From contig OX465581.1 of assembly GCA_950022655.1 (NCBI GenBank), forward strand, positions 106,933,125-106,997,124: 64,000 bases of DNA, in the 5' to 3' direction. The position numbers and the translations under genes are program-made. Shown here one piece after another: positions 14,701 to 25,726 of this stretch; position 1 is the stretch's first letter; each line of letters opens with the position of its first letter. The notes below the pieces were generated by a model, which was not told the origin of the DNA, did not search any database, and saw only the letters and a list, made by a program, of their open reading frames with translations. Source of the stretch: Alentia gelatinosa. Its lineage: Eukaryota > Annelida > Polychaeta > Phyllodocida > Polynoidae.

Positions 14701-17510
14701 TATATAAAGTGGGGGCCCAGGCTTTATCAACTGCAGTGACCCGGTTCGCACGGGGGGTAGGCAGATGCGTGGTGGCGATAGGCTTGTATAACCGTTTCCG
14801 ATTGTTGAGCTGGGAGACTTACACTGTAGCTGAGAGGGTAGAGGGCCTTATTACCCAGTCTGGGGGAAGGATTAGAGGGGGGTTGGTGGCTAGCCCCTAG
14901 CTATGGTACTTACACGGCCTCTTAATGGTCAGATTATTGTGAGCGGTAATTAGGGGTGGTTAGGAGAGGCGCATACAACACTACCTGAACCCACCAGCAC
15001 CACATAAAGGTGCCATTCTCGTCTTGGCCCAGGGATGAGAACGGTTGCACTCCTCTGCCTTGCTCCCACCCCATCCCACACAAAAAAAATCCAACAGAAG
15101 GGGCATTAAGATAACCAACGATCATCTGATTAAATCGGGGTCTTATATCTATAGGTTTACACAAGCCCCACACAGATGGCTTTGGCCAGGTCAGGCTTTG
15201 TAAAGGGTAAAGAGCTGTGGGAGCGGGCAGCGGTCGCTGACCACAGGGATGTGACGATGGGGGTGGGGCTGAGCAGGAAGGGTGGTTGTGAGTAGTGGGC
15301 GTGGGTGGGGATAGTGACCGCGGTCGGGATGGGACCTTGGACGTTGACAGGTGCAAAGTGCACAGCGACCGGAGGGTGGCAGCCACTTGTAATGGCGGGG
15401 CGGCCCGATGGGCAGCCAGAGATAGGCGCTGTAAATCAAAGCACTGCCAGGCCAACGCAGTCATCTGAGGCACCGACAAGTTCATAATGCTCACCAATAA
15501 ACACACAATGTGCTCCAAATTTGCCCCAATTAACGTCTTAATCACGCCCCCTGCGGCCTGCCGCCATTCGGCATCATTCTCCAAGCACCGGTGATGATCA
15601 CAGTTTGATTGTTTGACTGGCCGTTAGTGGAACTCTCCTCTGTTTGAGGCGCGTTCCTGGTGACTCCCCAGCGGTTCGCAGCATCATTCAGAGTCAATGA
15701 CACAGTCGGCAATGGCCATTGTTCTTTGAACAGATCCGACTATGATTAAACATGAGCTCTGGAGTATGTCTCACTGGCCGAGATCGGACCTACGAGCGGG
15801 CAAAAATAACGCTTAAATCGCTTTATTGCGTTTCCTCCAATTTGCCTGGTGCTTTTTCGCCTGAAAGGGTCTTTGATAATTTTCTGATGCATCATTGTTC
15901 GATCACCCTTGCCGAATCTCCCCTCCCTCCTCCTCTCCCCGCCTACTTTTTGTTTTCCCTCCATCGTCTGAGCTTTTTGCACCCCTGGATGTTTGGTGTT
16001 GGCTTGGTCATTCAGGCAAACCCCAACAATTACCACAGTCCAATTAAATCTGGTGTTGGATCAAGCCACGCGCCTAGACCGACACGTACAAATGCCATTT
16101 TCTCTCAGGACAAAATTACTCCCTGCACTGAAGAGAAAAAAAATACCGCCACCTCATCAACGGCACTGGCGGCATCACATCCTCCCTTGGTCGTCACAAG
16201 AAAATCTCATCATTATCTGAGTAATATCTCTGTGTCTAATTAAAGTAATCAGCCATCAGCTGCGGGCAGAGAAATAAAAATGAGGAAAGTTTGGATTGGC
16301 GTGGGAGACTTCTGGCAGACTTTGGTATTGTGGGACGAAGCAGACAGGCAGGGGAGACACCAGGACTAGCCAATCTAGTGACAAAAGATTACTAATCCAG
16401 GGCCTCCGCCTTATATCTCATATATCTCAGGCAGCAGGGAAATGCCGCTAGACTCAAAAGTGTCAAACCACTTAATTTCTTTTATATCGCATTTTTTTAC
16501 TCTGTGGAATTTAACCATCAAAACTTTTCTAAAGGGAAAAGCACACAAAACAAACGAAACAATCTCAGTATATGTATAACAGTATATGATATCTCCACCC
16601 CTTTTAACTCGGCAATGTCCTGTAACATCACACGTTAGTGTTGCAGCTTACAATATTGATATAACAGACAAAGACTGTTAGAATATCGGTCAGGTCACGA
16701 CCGCTAAGCGCGATCGGGCGGGTTTCTTTTGGGAAAAGGAGGTGTGTAAGGCGGACTTGGTAGTGTGAGATGTGGAAGGTCAGGGCGACTGGTAGTGGCA
16801 CATAGCTGTGTCGTCAGGTCCGGGTTCTCGGTGAACACTGACCCCTGAAGGAGGGTCGGCAGTGTGCAATCGTTCGCCTCCTATCTCTCGTGTCCTTTGT
16901 ACTTCTAGATAGAGAAGTTTACTACACAACACACTCCTGAGTCTATATAATGGACTGTATCATCTGTATCAGTCAGGTATACATAATTGAGAGTATTATC
17001 AATCCAATACGTCTTGACCCATTATAGTTCATTATACAACTTGTCTCACCACCCCAAATCGCTTAGTTCTGTAAGAAAAGAAATAGCTACGTATGCTAAT
17101 ATATCATGACATTCCTTACAAAACACATTTGCAAATCTCTGTTTAAATCTTATTAGATTAACTTATGTTCAGGTATTCCTGGATCAAATCGTCTTGTAAA
17201 ATAATACTTATGTTCATTAGATGTTCACTACATGCTAAGTGTTATATACGATAGAAACGTTCCCCCGTCGCAATACAATGTTGATAGCTGCAGAAATTCC
17301 GGAATGTCTCCCCTTTCTATCCATACTGTATTACATGTATAGACTTAAAGGTGGGACCCTACGCTAAGCATACCCAGGTCCCTTTGTCACGTGTATCCTT
17401 GTAACTGGCCGCTGTTGTCCCTCCCGCACATTGACAGCCTCCGGAGATCCGGAAGATGGCCAGGGCGGTTGTTTGGTGAGAAACCCCGGGGGAGATCCAA
17501 GCCAACACAC

Positions 17511-17643
17511 TGACCATCCGGTGCGCCTCTCCCAGGCGAGGGACGCCTTGTCCGGCATGGTCAATATTGACCATTGGTCTGGAGGGGCAGGCTGACCACT
17601 CCAGCCTCACTGAGGACTCTCACTGGGGCCAGTCTAATGACCA
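17511..17643. promoter_or_regulatory. TGACCA site cluster with 18-bp palindrome
   Basis: TGACCA occurs at 17511-17516, 17568-17573, 17593-17598 and 17638-17643, and in reverse (TGGTCA) at 17558-17563. ATGGTCAATATTGACCAT at 17557-17574 is a perfect 18-bp palindrome joining two of them. TGACC(A/T) is the nuclear-receptor half-site core in reverse. Further TGACCA copies occur at about 18.75-18.9 kb. Confidence 0.4.
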
Positions 17644-20600
17644 GACCTACTCACGGGTGGTAGAGCTCGGCGGCCGAATGAAATTTACCACACGATTTTC
17701 TTTGCGATATTCACTTATTTACTTCTTGTCACAAATAGATTCCGTACAGGTTGACGATATAACTTGATGAGAATCTGAATAAAACCATTACCCTACCTCT
17801 TATAGCTTTCAGAGAAGGAAACCTATAATCAAATCTCTTTCTGCAGCCACCAATGCTGAATTTCTGGTACGAGATCGTTCCAACCCATACCCTCCACCCT
17901 CAATGACGATATCGCCTAATCATTTGATCCCTATGGACATCATAGTTGGGGGAACGGATTTAGGGGTGAGCACAGGGAGGTGATTAGCCTCAGCTGGTCG
18001 TCATTTGGCCGCCTTTTGATCCCAGTCGTGTGGCTGGATCCTCAAGGCAGCGGCGACGGTCAAGGTGGCGCTGGTCAAGTGTGCATGGAGAGTGGGAGGT
18101 TAGGGGAGAGCTCCCAAAAGCTGATCTTGGGGTTAGAGAGTCTAGTACACTCAGAGCAACGGAGCTTAGTCAGTACATACTTTACCACTCCCCAACCCCC
18201 TAGAATTACGATGGTATCTATACCTTGAGAGTTAGTAGGCTTAGATCAATCATTTGTTGTCCTACCAATGGCAAGGCAATACAGCACCAAATTATTAAAT
18301 AGATACCAGTCATATAATGCATATAACGTTCTAGTGAATAAAATCTTGTTTCCTAGGCCAAAATTAGACTCCCGGCATCTCTACAATATTTTGAATCTAA
18401 TTGCTTTTTATAGCCGTCCGTATATGATTCATCAATGCCCCTTTGATACATTTTCTTTTGCACAGAAATGCCTTCAGGCATGATTAGCGCAGCAAGGGTT
18501 GATCATTCTGTGTAACTAATGAGCAATTTAGAGTCGATGTTTTAGAGTTTGAGACGTGGTGGAGGGAACTAATTAGTACATTGTGGCTGTTCTTCATAGG
18601 GAAAAACTGCAAGACGTAGAAATGATTCTGTTGTTATTGTATTGATCATAGGATAGCTTCGTATTGGCAGAGCTTCTTGTCTGAGGTATCTGTTGAGAAC
18701 GACCCTTGTAACAAACTCACCAATAACCACTCGTTAAACGACCAAAGTGACCAATAGATACGTGCCAGAGAACGCCTACGGGCACAAGAAGCTCCATGGA
18801 GTGTAGAGGGAAGAAAGGAGGGGTCGGTCTGCTGCTACTGGTCACTGAGTGCCAACCTGACCACTGACCACCACAAGAAGCCAACCACTGACCCATATGC
18901 TCAGTGAGAGGGGGCCAACGCCCTGATTTAGCCCCGGGCAGGTGATACGCTCCGATAAGACCTCTGGTGGATAGCTCACTTTCTGGGGTGTGTAAATAAA
19001 GAGTCGGTGGTATTTGTTTACGTGTGCCGTGGCCAGCGAGGAGTGGTAAGTCCATCATCTGAAGATGATCACCACTCGTGACAGTGACGGATCGCTTTCT
19101 GATGATGCTGACGTAACGTCATGTGCTGGACGCTATCAGCCGAATATCCCGCATGGCCCGTTCCGATAATTAGTGTCATCATCGGCCGTGTGACCCGTAA
19201 CGGACGCTGCCGGGACGAAAATCATCTGGAACCCACATCACTGATTTGATATTTCATTCCTGAGTAGCAGCCTACGGCTATACATAAATGGCTACTACCG
19301 TGTTGATATTTATGCCATGGTTTATGCCTCCAAATTAAATGGGGGAATTCTGAACAGCAAATTCCTGCTCTGTCTTAACTATAAGTGAAGTTGACGGCTA
19401 AAGTTGCTGGTCCATGTTCGCTGGCAGGGTATATGGAGAATGAGGGGGAAGCTGTTACTCTAAGTATGGCGTTTGTATAGCATTTTGCTCACAGGTCCAA
19501 TAAGGAAGCCAGTCAGCCCCGGGCCGTGTCCGATTTATGAGCTGCTCATATTAAGGCGAAGCGAGTGATTGATTCTCGGTTGTTGTGTTTGGCGGCCATG
19601 GATGACCTCTTAACGGCACAAGCTTTTGCGGTCGTGGCCTGGTCGCACATTGCCGCTACTTGTGGTCATTGCTGGCAGCCTTTTGCTCACAGGGAGGCGA
19701 GTTGCTCGGAGCTGACACTATCTACAACGAGCAGCACGTCACCGACAGGTAGAGAGCTGTGACTCAACATCATAGCAAAGATGATGGATGAACGTGCGTG
19801 GGGCGACCACCAGGCGGGAGGAGCTGCTCGGGGCTGGCGGCGAGTAGCTCATACTATGTGGCGCCGCCCAGGAAAAAGCACACCGGCTCCTTCCCAATTA
19901 GAGAGAGCAGAAAATGAAACAGGACCAGCATATTTCGGCTAATTAAAGACATAAGGGTAATTACTCGGGTTCGCTCGCTCGCTCAGTCCTGCCTCCACTT
20001 GTCCCCAACTTTCTAGGTCATCGGGGAACACCAGACAGAAATTGGCATCAAGTGAAAGTGAAATCCTGACCGAATGACGGGGGATATTTTTGAACCCGCT
20101 CAGTCGGAAAAGAATGGCCCACTCCTATTACCGTCTATTAATAAATCCGAGGTTTAATAATTGCTGGTGGATGGAATAACTGCAGGGGCTGCTCATGTTT
20201 CCTCCGCTACGACGTGGGACTGGTGGTGGGGGTACGTCGGGACGGAGAGGTAAGGCTGGGGGTGGGCATCAGTCAGCGTTCAGGGTGCGGACATATCACA
20301 GACTCCCTCTAGCCATTAATAAGCCGGTATGTGTGAGGTGGCTGGGCCCTTGCTCAGATTGGTGATTAGAGCAACCTTTAGCTGCCTCGTAGCGTCATCA
20401 AGCTGTAACCTAATCCCATAACCACGACTAATGAGGGGGGCGACGTAATTTACTGGCTCACCGTTCAGCAGCGAGTTCATCAGCAGGCAACATTCCTCAG
20501 AAAAGCTGATTGGTTCAAAAACATCGGGAATGTCTCAGAGATTCCCATCAAAAGACGTGGATATTTACGGAGCGATTAACCAATAACGGTATATCCTTTG

Positions 20601-21643
20601 CCAAATAGCAGCTATAGTCCCGAAGACGAGGATATCTGATGTCATTCAATAATTTTTTTACTTTGACTGACCTGCCATGACCAATTTAGTATATATATAT
20701 TGGCAGAAGAAGACTAGGCTGCACATATCTATGCAAAATAAATTGGATCTTTACCACAGATATCCGGGAAATAACAGCAGTGGTTCGCTCGGATTTACAC
20801 CGCAGATGAATACCAGGAATGTCCAGCTGTTGTCAACCACCTGACTCAGTTAGGAGGGCCAAAGGTTATGCGGGGATCTAGGTAATGATGATTGGGCCTG
20901 AGACTGAAGCCAGAGCCAATACAAACCATTAGCCGGTAGAGAAGTAGTCTGTGGCGCCTCCCATGTGTATCCTCACATTAATCATACGTGGTCAGAGAGG
21001 GGTTGACAGTTGGGGCTCGGGTGAAATGCAAAACTCTACAAACACCCCAGTCTTCCTCCGGCGGGCGTGTTTTTACATTTATAATGATATTGACTCCCGT
21101 ACGACAACATTGGGAAACATAAGTTACTGCATTGGCTTGTTGTATGAGGTAAACTCCTTCCGTCTCCAGGCAGACAAGTGGCGGGCTTCAGGAGGGTGAG
21201 GGCTGGACACACACAGCTAGTTCACACACTAGACTCTGCCTGCTCGCCGTATTATTCAAAATAAGTCCCTTCTCTGTGTTTATTGTCGTTCCGTTTCACA
21301 ACATCCCACAGTCCCTGATGAATATGCATCACCCCTAGGGCTTGAACACCTCCATGCCACTCACGAGGTTACAGACAAGTACTCACCACAAGCAATCTCA
21401 AGTGGAAAGAAATGCGAAAGGCCAATGGAAGAAATGGAAAGTAAAAAGGGAACGGGGGAATTGTCGGTGGGAAAAGTTTGTTTTATATGCGTTATCTGTG
21501 TTGCTTGGTGAGGAATGTTTTCATTAGTAGAGCAGGGAGCCCCTGGCCTCTGTTTTCTCGCCCAGGTGATCAACCACAGATGGGGTCAGAATGTCACATA
21601 CTAACCAGGCTAACTCAGGCTAGCGACCTGAGCGCCCAGGTTT

Positions 21644-21661
21644 CCTGTACTCGAGTACAGG
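21644..21661. repeat. Perfect 18-bp palindrome
   Basis: CCTGTACTCGAGTACAGG reads identically on both strands. No matching protein-binding site is known to me. Confidence 0.9.
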
Positions 21662-23619
21662 GAGAATGAATTCGGCCCCGGACAAATTATGTTTATCTTG
21701 CACCCAATTTACAGGAAAACTGGGGCCTGGTATTTCGAGGGTGGGATAGGGGATTCTCGGCGGGGGTGGAGAGGAAACAGTGTAGGGACTCACACAGGAG
21801 ACGTGAGTGGGGGAGTAACGGCAGCTGAGAAATCTTTGTTGGCCCTTCAGCGGTTGACACGGCGACCGGCGCGCTCCAGCGGGAGGCGTGCGACTGGCCT
21901 GCCCCCTGGTGTAGCGGCGCCTAATTACGATCAACAGCTTTCCCGGTCTGGTTTCAGCGGGGAATGTCCAACACGGCTGGCGGCTGAGGAAAGTAGCCAA
22001 ACTAACCGTACCCGGGATGTCGGCAGGGGGAACATAGCCCGGCCATTGAAGGGGTCATACTTTGCTTTGCCCACCACTCGCCAAGTTCTGGCCTGGTTCT
22101 GTTGATAAAGCCGGCCCCGAGTAACATGGGGCGGTCCCGGGTGGTGGCAGGGCAGTCGTTTCACCACCCTTGCTGACTGTAATGGAACTGGCAGAGGGAG
22201 AGGCAGTTTTATCGGAGGCGGACTCTAATTTTATCCTATCGGTCGTGTGGCACTCACAGATACAAGCTGGACCCCACATGATTGATATGTTTTCTCCGGC
22301 TGTCACATATAGCAGCGCAACTTTCATTATCGCTGCCCCATAGTGGCTCCAGAACGTAGGGCGATAGCCGACGGTGTGCGGCCCGGGTAGAGTTAGCCCG
22401 GTTCCTTTCCTCACCCCTTCTCCTCCCCCACCCCGCACCGATACATACATACCCAGCCTAGTTGCCGCTCACTCGGAACATACTGCCACGAGTAGTCACA
22501 CAAAAATGTAGCCCTGTTTTCTGTCTAGCAGGTACTGGAGAATAGCGTCTAACATGCTGCGAAGTTGTTCTGGGCATTCTCCTACATGAAAAATTTCTTT
22601 TCCACCTCACATCAACTTCACGTTTCCTTTCGAAATAAAAGTGTGCAGTTTATTTTCACGGTTCCTCTATGTGGGTTAGATTTACTGAAAATGTCACACA
22701 GTTAATAGTGTTTACTTTATGCCATTTTGAATTATTGGTAATCTGTTAGTAGTCGAGATTGTTCCTTTTTTGTCGGTGACTTCTAAAGTGGTGAGGATGT
22801 GTGAGTTTTGATACACTAGTACAAGACATGGTTTAACATATTGTGATAAATGTGACTGGGGGAAGAGAAAACGCTTCAGCGACTACACATATCTGCTATT
22901 TGTCAGACGTGCACCTGGCTATACTATCATGTCATACATATCACTAAGACGCAGACCACCTGTTAGGCATTGGAGCTTACTTTCTGGGGGAGAAGGTGGT
23001 GGCGCTCACCGGACGATCTTGATGATGAATAGCTTAAAGCCGGAATCCTATATCAGCTGCATACACGTGCGGGATTAGTTGAACATTAATAGACCCCAGG
23101 TGCATATTTATGATTCTGAAGCAGTGATTTAGTGCGGGAAAACCTAGCAGACTAGTTCTAGTGCAGTTGTTAAGTTGAGAAATATAAACTTTCACTTTTA
23201 GATAAATACCTAATGCATATTTTCATTGGTGTAGATATTTTTTCTTTTAATGTCTTTTATGATTTTTTTTATTTTAAAAGTATAGTCACTCTAACTTAAA
23301 TGTTTGTACATTCTGACAAGTATTTATTTAGATGGATAATAATAAGAATACCTGACCTCATAAATGTCACATTTAAAGGTTGATGGTTACGCATTAAGAG
23401 TTAAGAATTACCAAGGTGTATGGATCATGGAGTAGGGTTATAAAGGCAGAGATCCAGCTGCAATTCTGACAATACTTGGGGCCGGTTATGGGGCCTAATT
23501 TGGGAGGGAAGTTGCCTTGGGGGACGAACACGTCCTAGTTATGGGCGGGTAATGTTGGGAGGCAATTGCTGTTCGCTGCTGTACTCGACTCACCGATGGC
23601 CATTTCTCTTCATTTCCAG

Positions 23620-23678
23620 GTTCATCAACGCTCGGAGGAGGATAGTTCAACCCATGATTGACCAGTCTAATCGGGCAG
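23620..23678 (+). CDS. Meis: Meis/homothorax exon: end of homeodomain helix 3
   Basis: This exon encodes the C-terminal end of a TALE-class homeodomain. Its first base completes the split codon of the invariant tryptophan. It then reads FINARRRIVQPMIDQSNRA, a near-diagnostic Meis/homothorax sequence, with isoleucine at homeodomain position 50 followed by Asn51 and Arg53, which contact DNA. Known role of the family: nuclear transcription factors that bind TGACAG-type sites and act as cofactors of Pbx/Extradenticle and Hox proteins. The acceptor is a strong pyrimidine tract plus CAG. The exon is 59 bp (1 + 19 codons + 1), so both flanking introns are phase 1. The 3' boundary is best placed before GCAAGT, a non-canonical GC donor, because no GT donor fits the family's reading frame. 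If unspliced, the frame stays open to 23851 with unrelated residues. The MEINOX domain and helices 1-2 are upstream of the window. Confidence 0.95.
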
Positions 23679-25648
23679 GCAAGTCTCACGTTGTTACTGC
23701 TTTCAAATCACGGCCGCCTAGTTCGGCCCCTCCTCTGATCTGTTTTCTTCCTTTTTTAAAAATTCTTTTTGCATGTGTGCCTCTGACCAAGTATTTTAAG
23801 TCTAACCTATCCAGTTGCAGGTTAAACTACAGTGGTGAATTCTTTAAATGAAAAACTTGCATGATGCGAAATGGGTGAAGATGGATCACTACAGTGAAAC
23901 ATTATGAAAGAAAATATCTATTGAAGTAGATAAAATATAGAATTTTTTTAGACACACTGCAAACGGATTTCCATCCACAATCAGTGGCCTACAAATTTGG
24001 AAATATAGATAAAATATATATCGAACATGGCCAGTTTCACATATATACATTCTTAGCGTAATAACATCCAAACGTTCACATAACCTAATTATAGTCAATG
24101 TTTTCAGAATTATAATGCTAACCTAGAAAATCACGATGAAACTAAACTGTGTATGTGATAAATGTGATAGTGTTTTGTATCACATTCATCAATGTCCTCT
24201 ATATAGATAGCACCCCCTGTTGCTTTATTTATTCCTAATTCTTGTTACCTACACAGATTCCTCTTTGCCTCTCGTGTTCTCTAACATGTTCAATAATTAG
24301 TCATCTTGGAGCTATAACTCATGAGCCTTGTTCCGTTTCGTCACTACTCAAACATTAATAAAACGTCCACGAGTAGCAGCGGGCAGGGTAGATGGTCCTC
24401 ATGTGTTTTTCATGAGTTTTTGTCTTGCCCTTGCACTTAGATCCACATCGGTATCGTAGAAACAGTAGCTTGGTGTCCTACCTATCTTCGGACCAGTGTG
24501 TATGCTTTGTCCCGTCACTGATAAGCCTGAGAGGGCCCTGTGTGCACGGCTTGCTGTGGGCGTAATTGAAACAAGGCAGCTCTTTTACCGTTCTCCCACA
24601 GGGCGGGCGGATAAGTGTAGCGAGATACCCCTGTGTCAGGGGCCTGGCCAATGTCGGTCTGCCCTGCGATCCAGTTGGATGTGAGTTGTCACATGAAGCA
24701 GAAAAGGTTGAGAGAAAACGCGAGAAAGAGCCCTCCATCCCCCCATCAACACTCCATGACCAATCAAACGGGTTCTGTTTCGGCCGCCATTGATTTATGG
24801 CCCAGGGCGATTGACTTAAGGACATAGAAGTATAAGGCACACACACTGATACCAGATAAGGTCACCAGCTGAGGTTTGATGACAACGCCCATGTTTTAGT
24901 TGCACGCCATTCTTACCAATATCTGCGTTTATAAATCACCTCTGATGCTGGGCCTCAGCTCGTGACACATTCCCGTTAGCATTCTACTGTTTGTTTCTCT
25001 TGGTGGTATTGTTTTTCAGTCCAACTGTGTTTTCATTCAGATGTTTCATACTGTCTCCTATCTATCTACACAAACACAAATACATATATACTTATTCTGA
25101 ATGAATTCCCCCCCCCCCTCAGGAAAATTCTGTATTTAAAAAGTACTTTAAATTCATTAACAAATAAATTTAGATACATTGTGTGCCCATTCATACCTAG
25201 TCCGACTTCTTTCAAGGCCTCACTAGGGCAGTTATTATCGATGATTACACAATCAAAACTCTGTCTCCTTCCAGTTACTCTTATATATTTTCCTGCCATT
25301 TCAATTATCTTTGGGTTGCTACACTAGATGTCGCAATGAATAGAATATAAAAATTGTCAGTTTAACGATATGTTTCATATCACTATATCCGTGTCCTATT
25401 CTTATTGACATTTCCGTATAAATGCAAGCTACCCTTGAAGTGACACTTAAATGCCCGAACCGTGCGTGTATTGCAGAGTGTAGTTTCTCCACTTTGTAAA
25501 GACAAAAGAGTAACCTTCAAAACTCGTGTTGACAAAGGATAGTTGCCGCTGAAATATGGAGACACAGTACTTTTCCCTTGGGGCAAGAAATGTGATTTAC
25601 ACACCTTGAACTATTGTTTGCTATATACGTGTGTTTTGTTTGTTGTAG
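23679..25648 (+). other. Meis: Meis GC-AG intron
   Basis: This 1,970-bp phase-1 intron begins GCAAGT directly after CAG, the classic context of the minority GC-AG class, and ends TTGTAG at 25643-25648. Removing it joins GCAG to GT, giving NRA-G-PSS, and this reading agrees with other Meis proteins, where an intron falls at the same NRA position. The interior is AT-rich. It contains an 11-base poly-C run at 25108-25118 and no coding sequence that I recognise. Confidence 0.85.
25108..25118. repeat. Poly-C run, 11 bases
   Basis: An uninterrupted C11 run in the GC-AG intron. Confidence 0.97.
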
Positions 25649-25726
25649 GTCCTAGCAGCACGTATAGTCCAGAGGGTGCCGGGATGGGTTACATGGATAA
25701 CCAACAAATGCATATGCGAGGGCCAG
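25649..25726 (+). CDS. Meis: Meis C-terminal cassette-like exon
   Basis: This 78-bp exon encodes PSSTYSPEGAGMGYMDNQQM and then HMRGP, with a split glycine codon at each end. The spacing and residues match the segment after the homeodomain in Meis1/2-type proteins (YSPEG, MDGQQHM, IRPAG in relatives), so the assignment is firm even though this part evolves quickly. The acceptor is TTGTAG after a T-rich tract and the donor is CAG/GTAAGC. Both flanking introns are phase 1 and the length is a multiple of three, so skipping it would keep the frame. Reading through the donor instead would add only four to five residues before a TGA at 25741-25743, a short alternative tail. The function of this segment is not known to me beyond being part of the region that follows the DNA-binding domain. 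Confidence 0.92.

Larger units (their letters stand above)
1..23619 (+). other. Meis: Meis intron, 3' part (5' end outside window)
   Basis: This stretch lies upstream of the first recognisable Meis exon and ends in a good acceptor: a pyrimidine-rich tract and CAG at 23617-23619. I looked for the preceding homeodomain exon, which should end in codons for VNNW split at the tryptophan, and did not find it, so the intron is probably longer than 23.6 kb. The interval is mosaic. GC-rich patches at about 3.8-4.9, 5.6-6.1, 11.0-11.8 and 21.7-22.2 kb alternate with AT-rich ones at about 12.0-13.6, 16.4-17.3 and 22.5-23.4 kb. Open frames of up to 229 codons exist in the GC-rich patches, but they overlap on both strands and carry no family motif. 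Sub-features with their own entries include G-runs, poly-C tracts, a TGACCA cluster and palindromes. Apart from those I see only unique non-coding sequence with scattered TAATTA-type homeodomain sites, for example near 6000, 16230 and 19940. Confidence 0.75.

Noticed and set aside
14934..15584. 216-codon minus-strand open frame
   Set aside because: Low-complexity Pro/Ser/Thr composition, with overlapping frames in other phases. Nothing recognisable.
23552..23851. 99-codon open frame spanning the first Meis exon
   Set aside because: Only the 19 residues between the acceptor and the GC donor match Meis. The rest is intron read-through.
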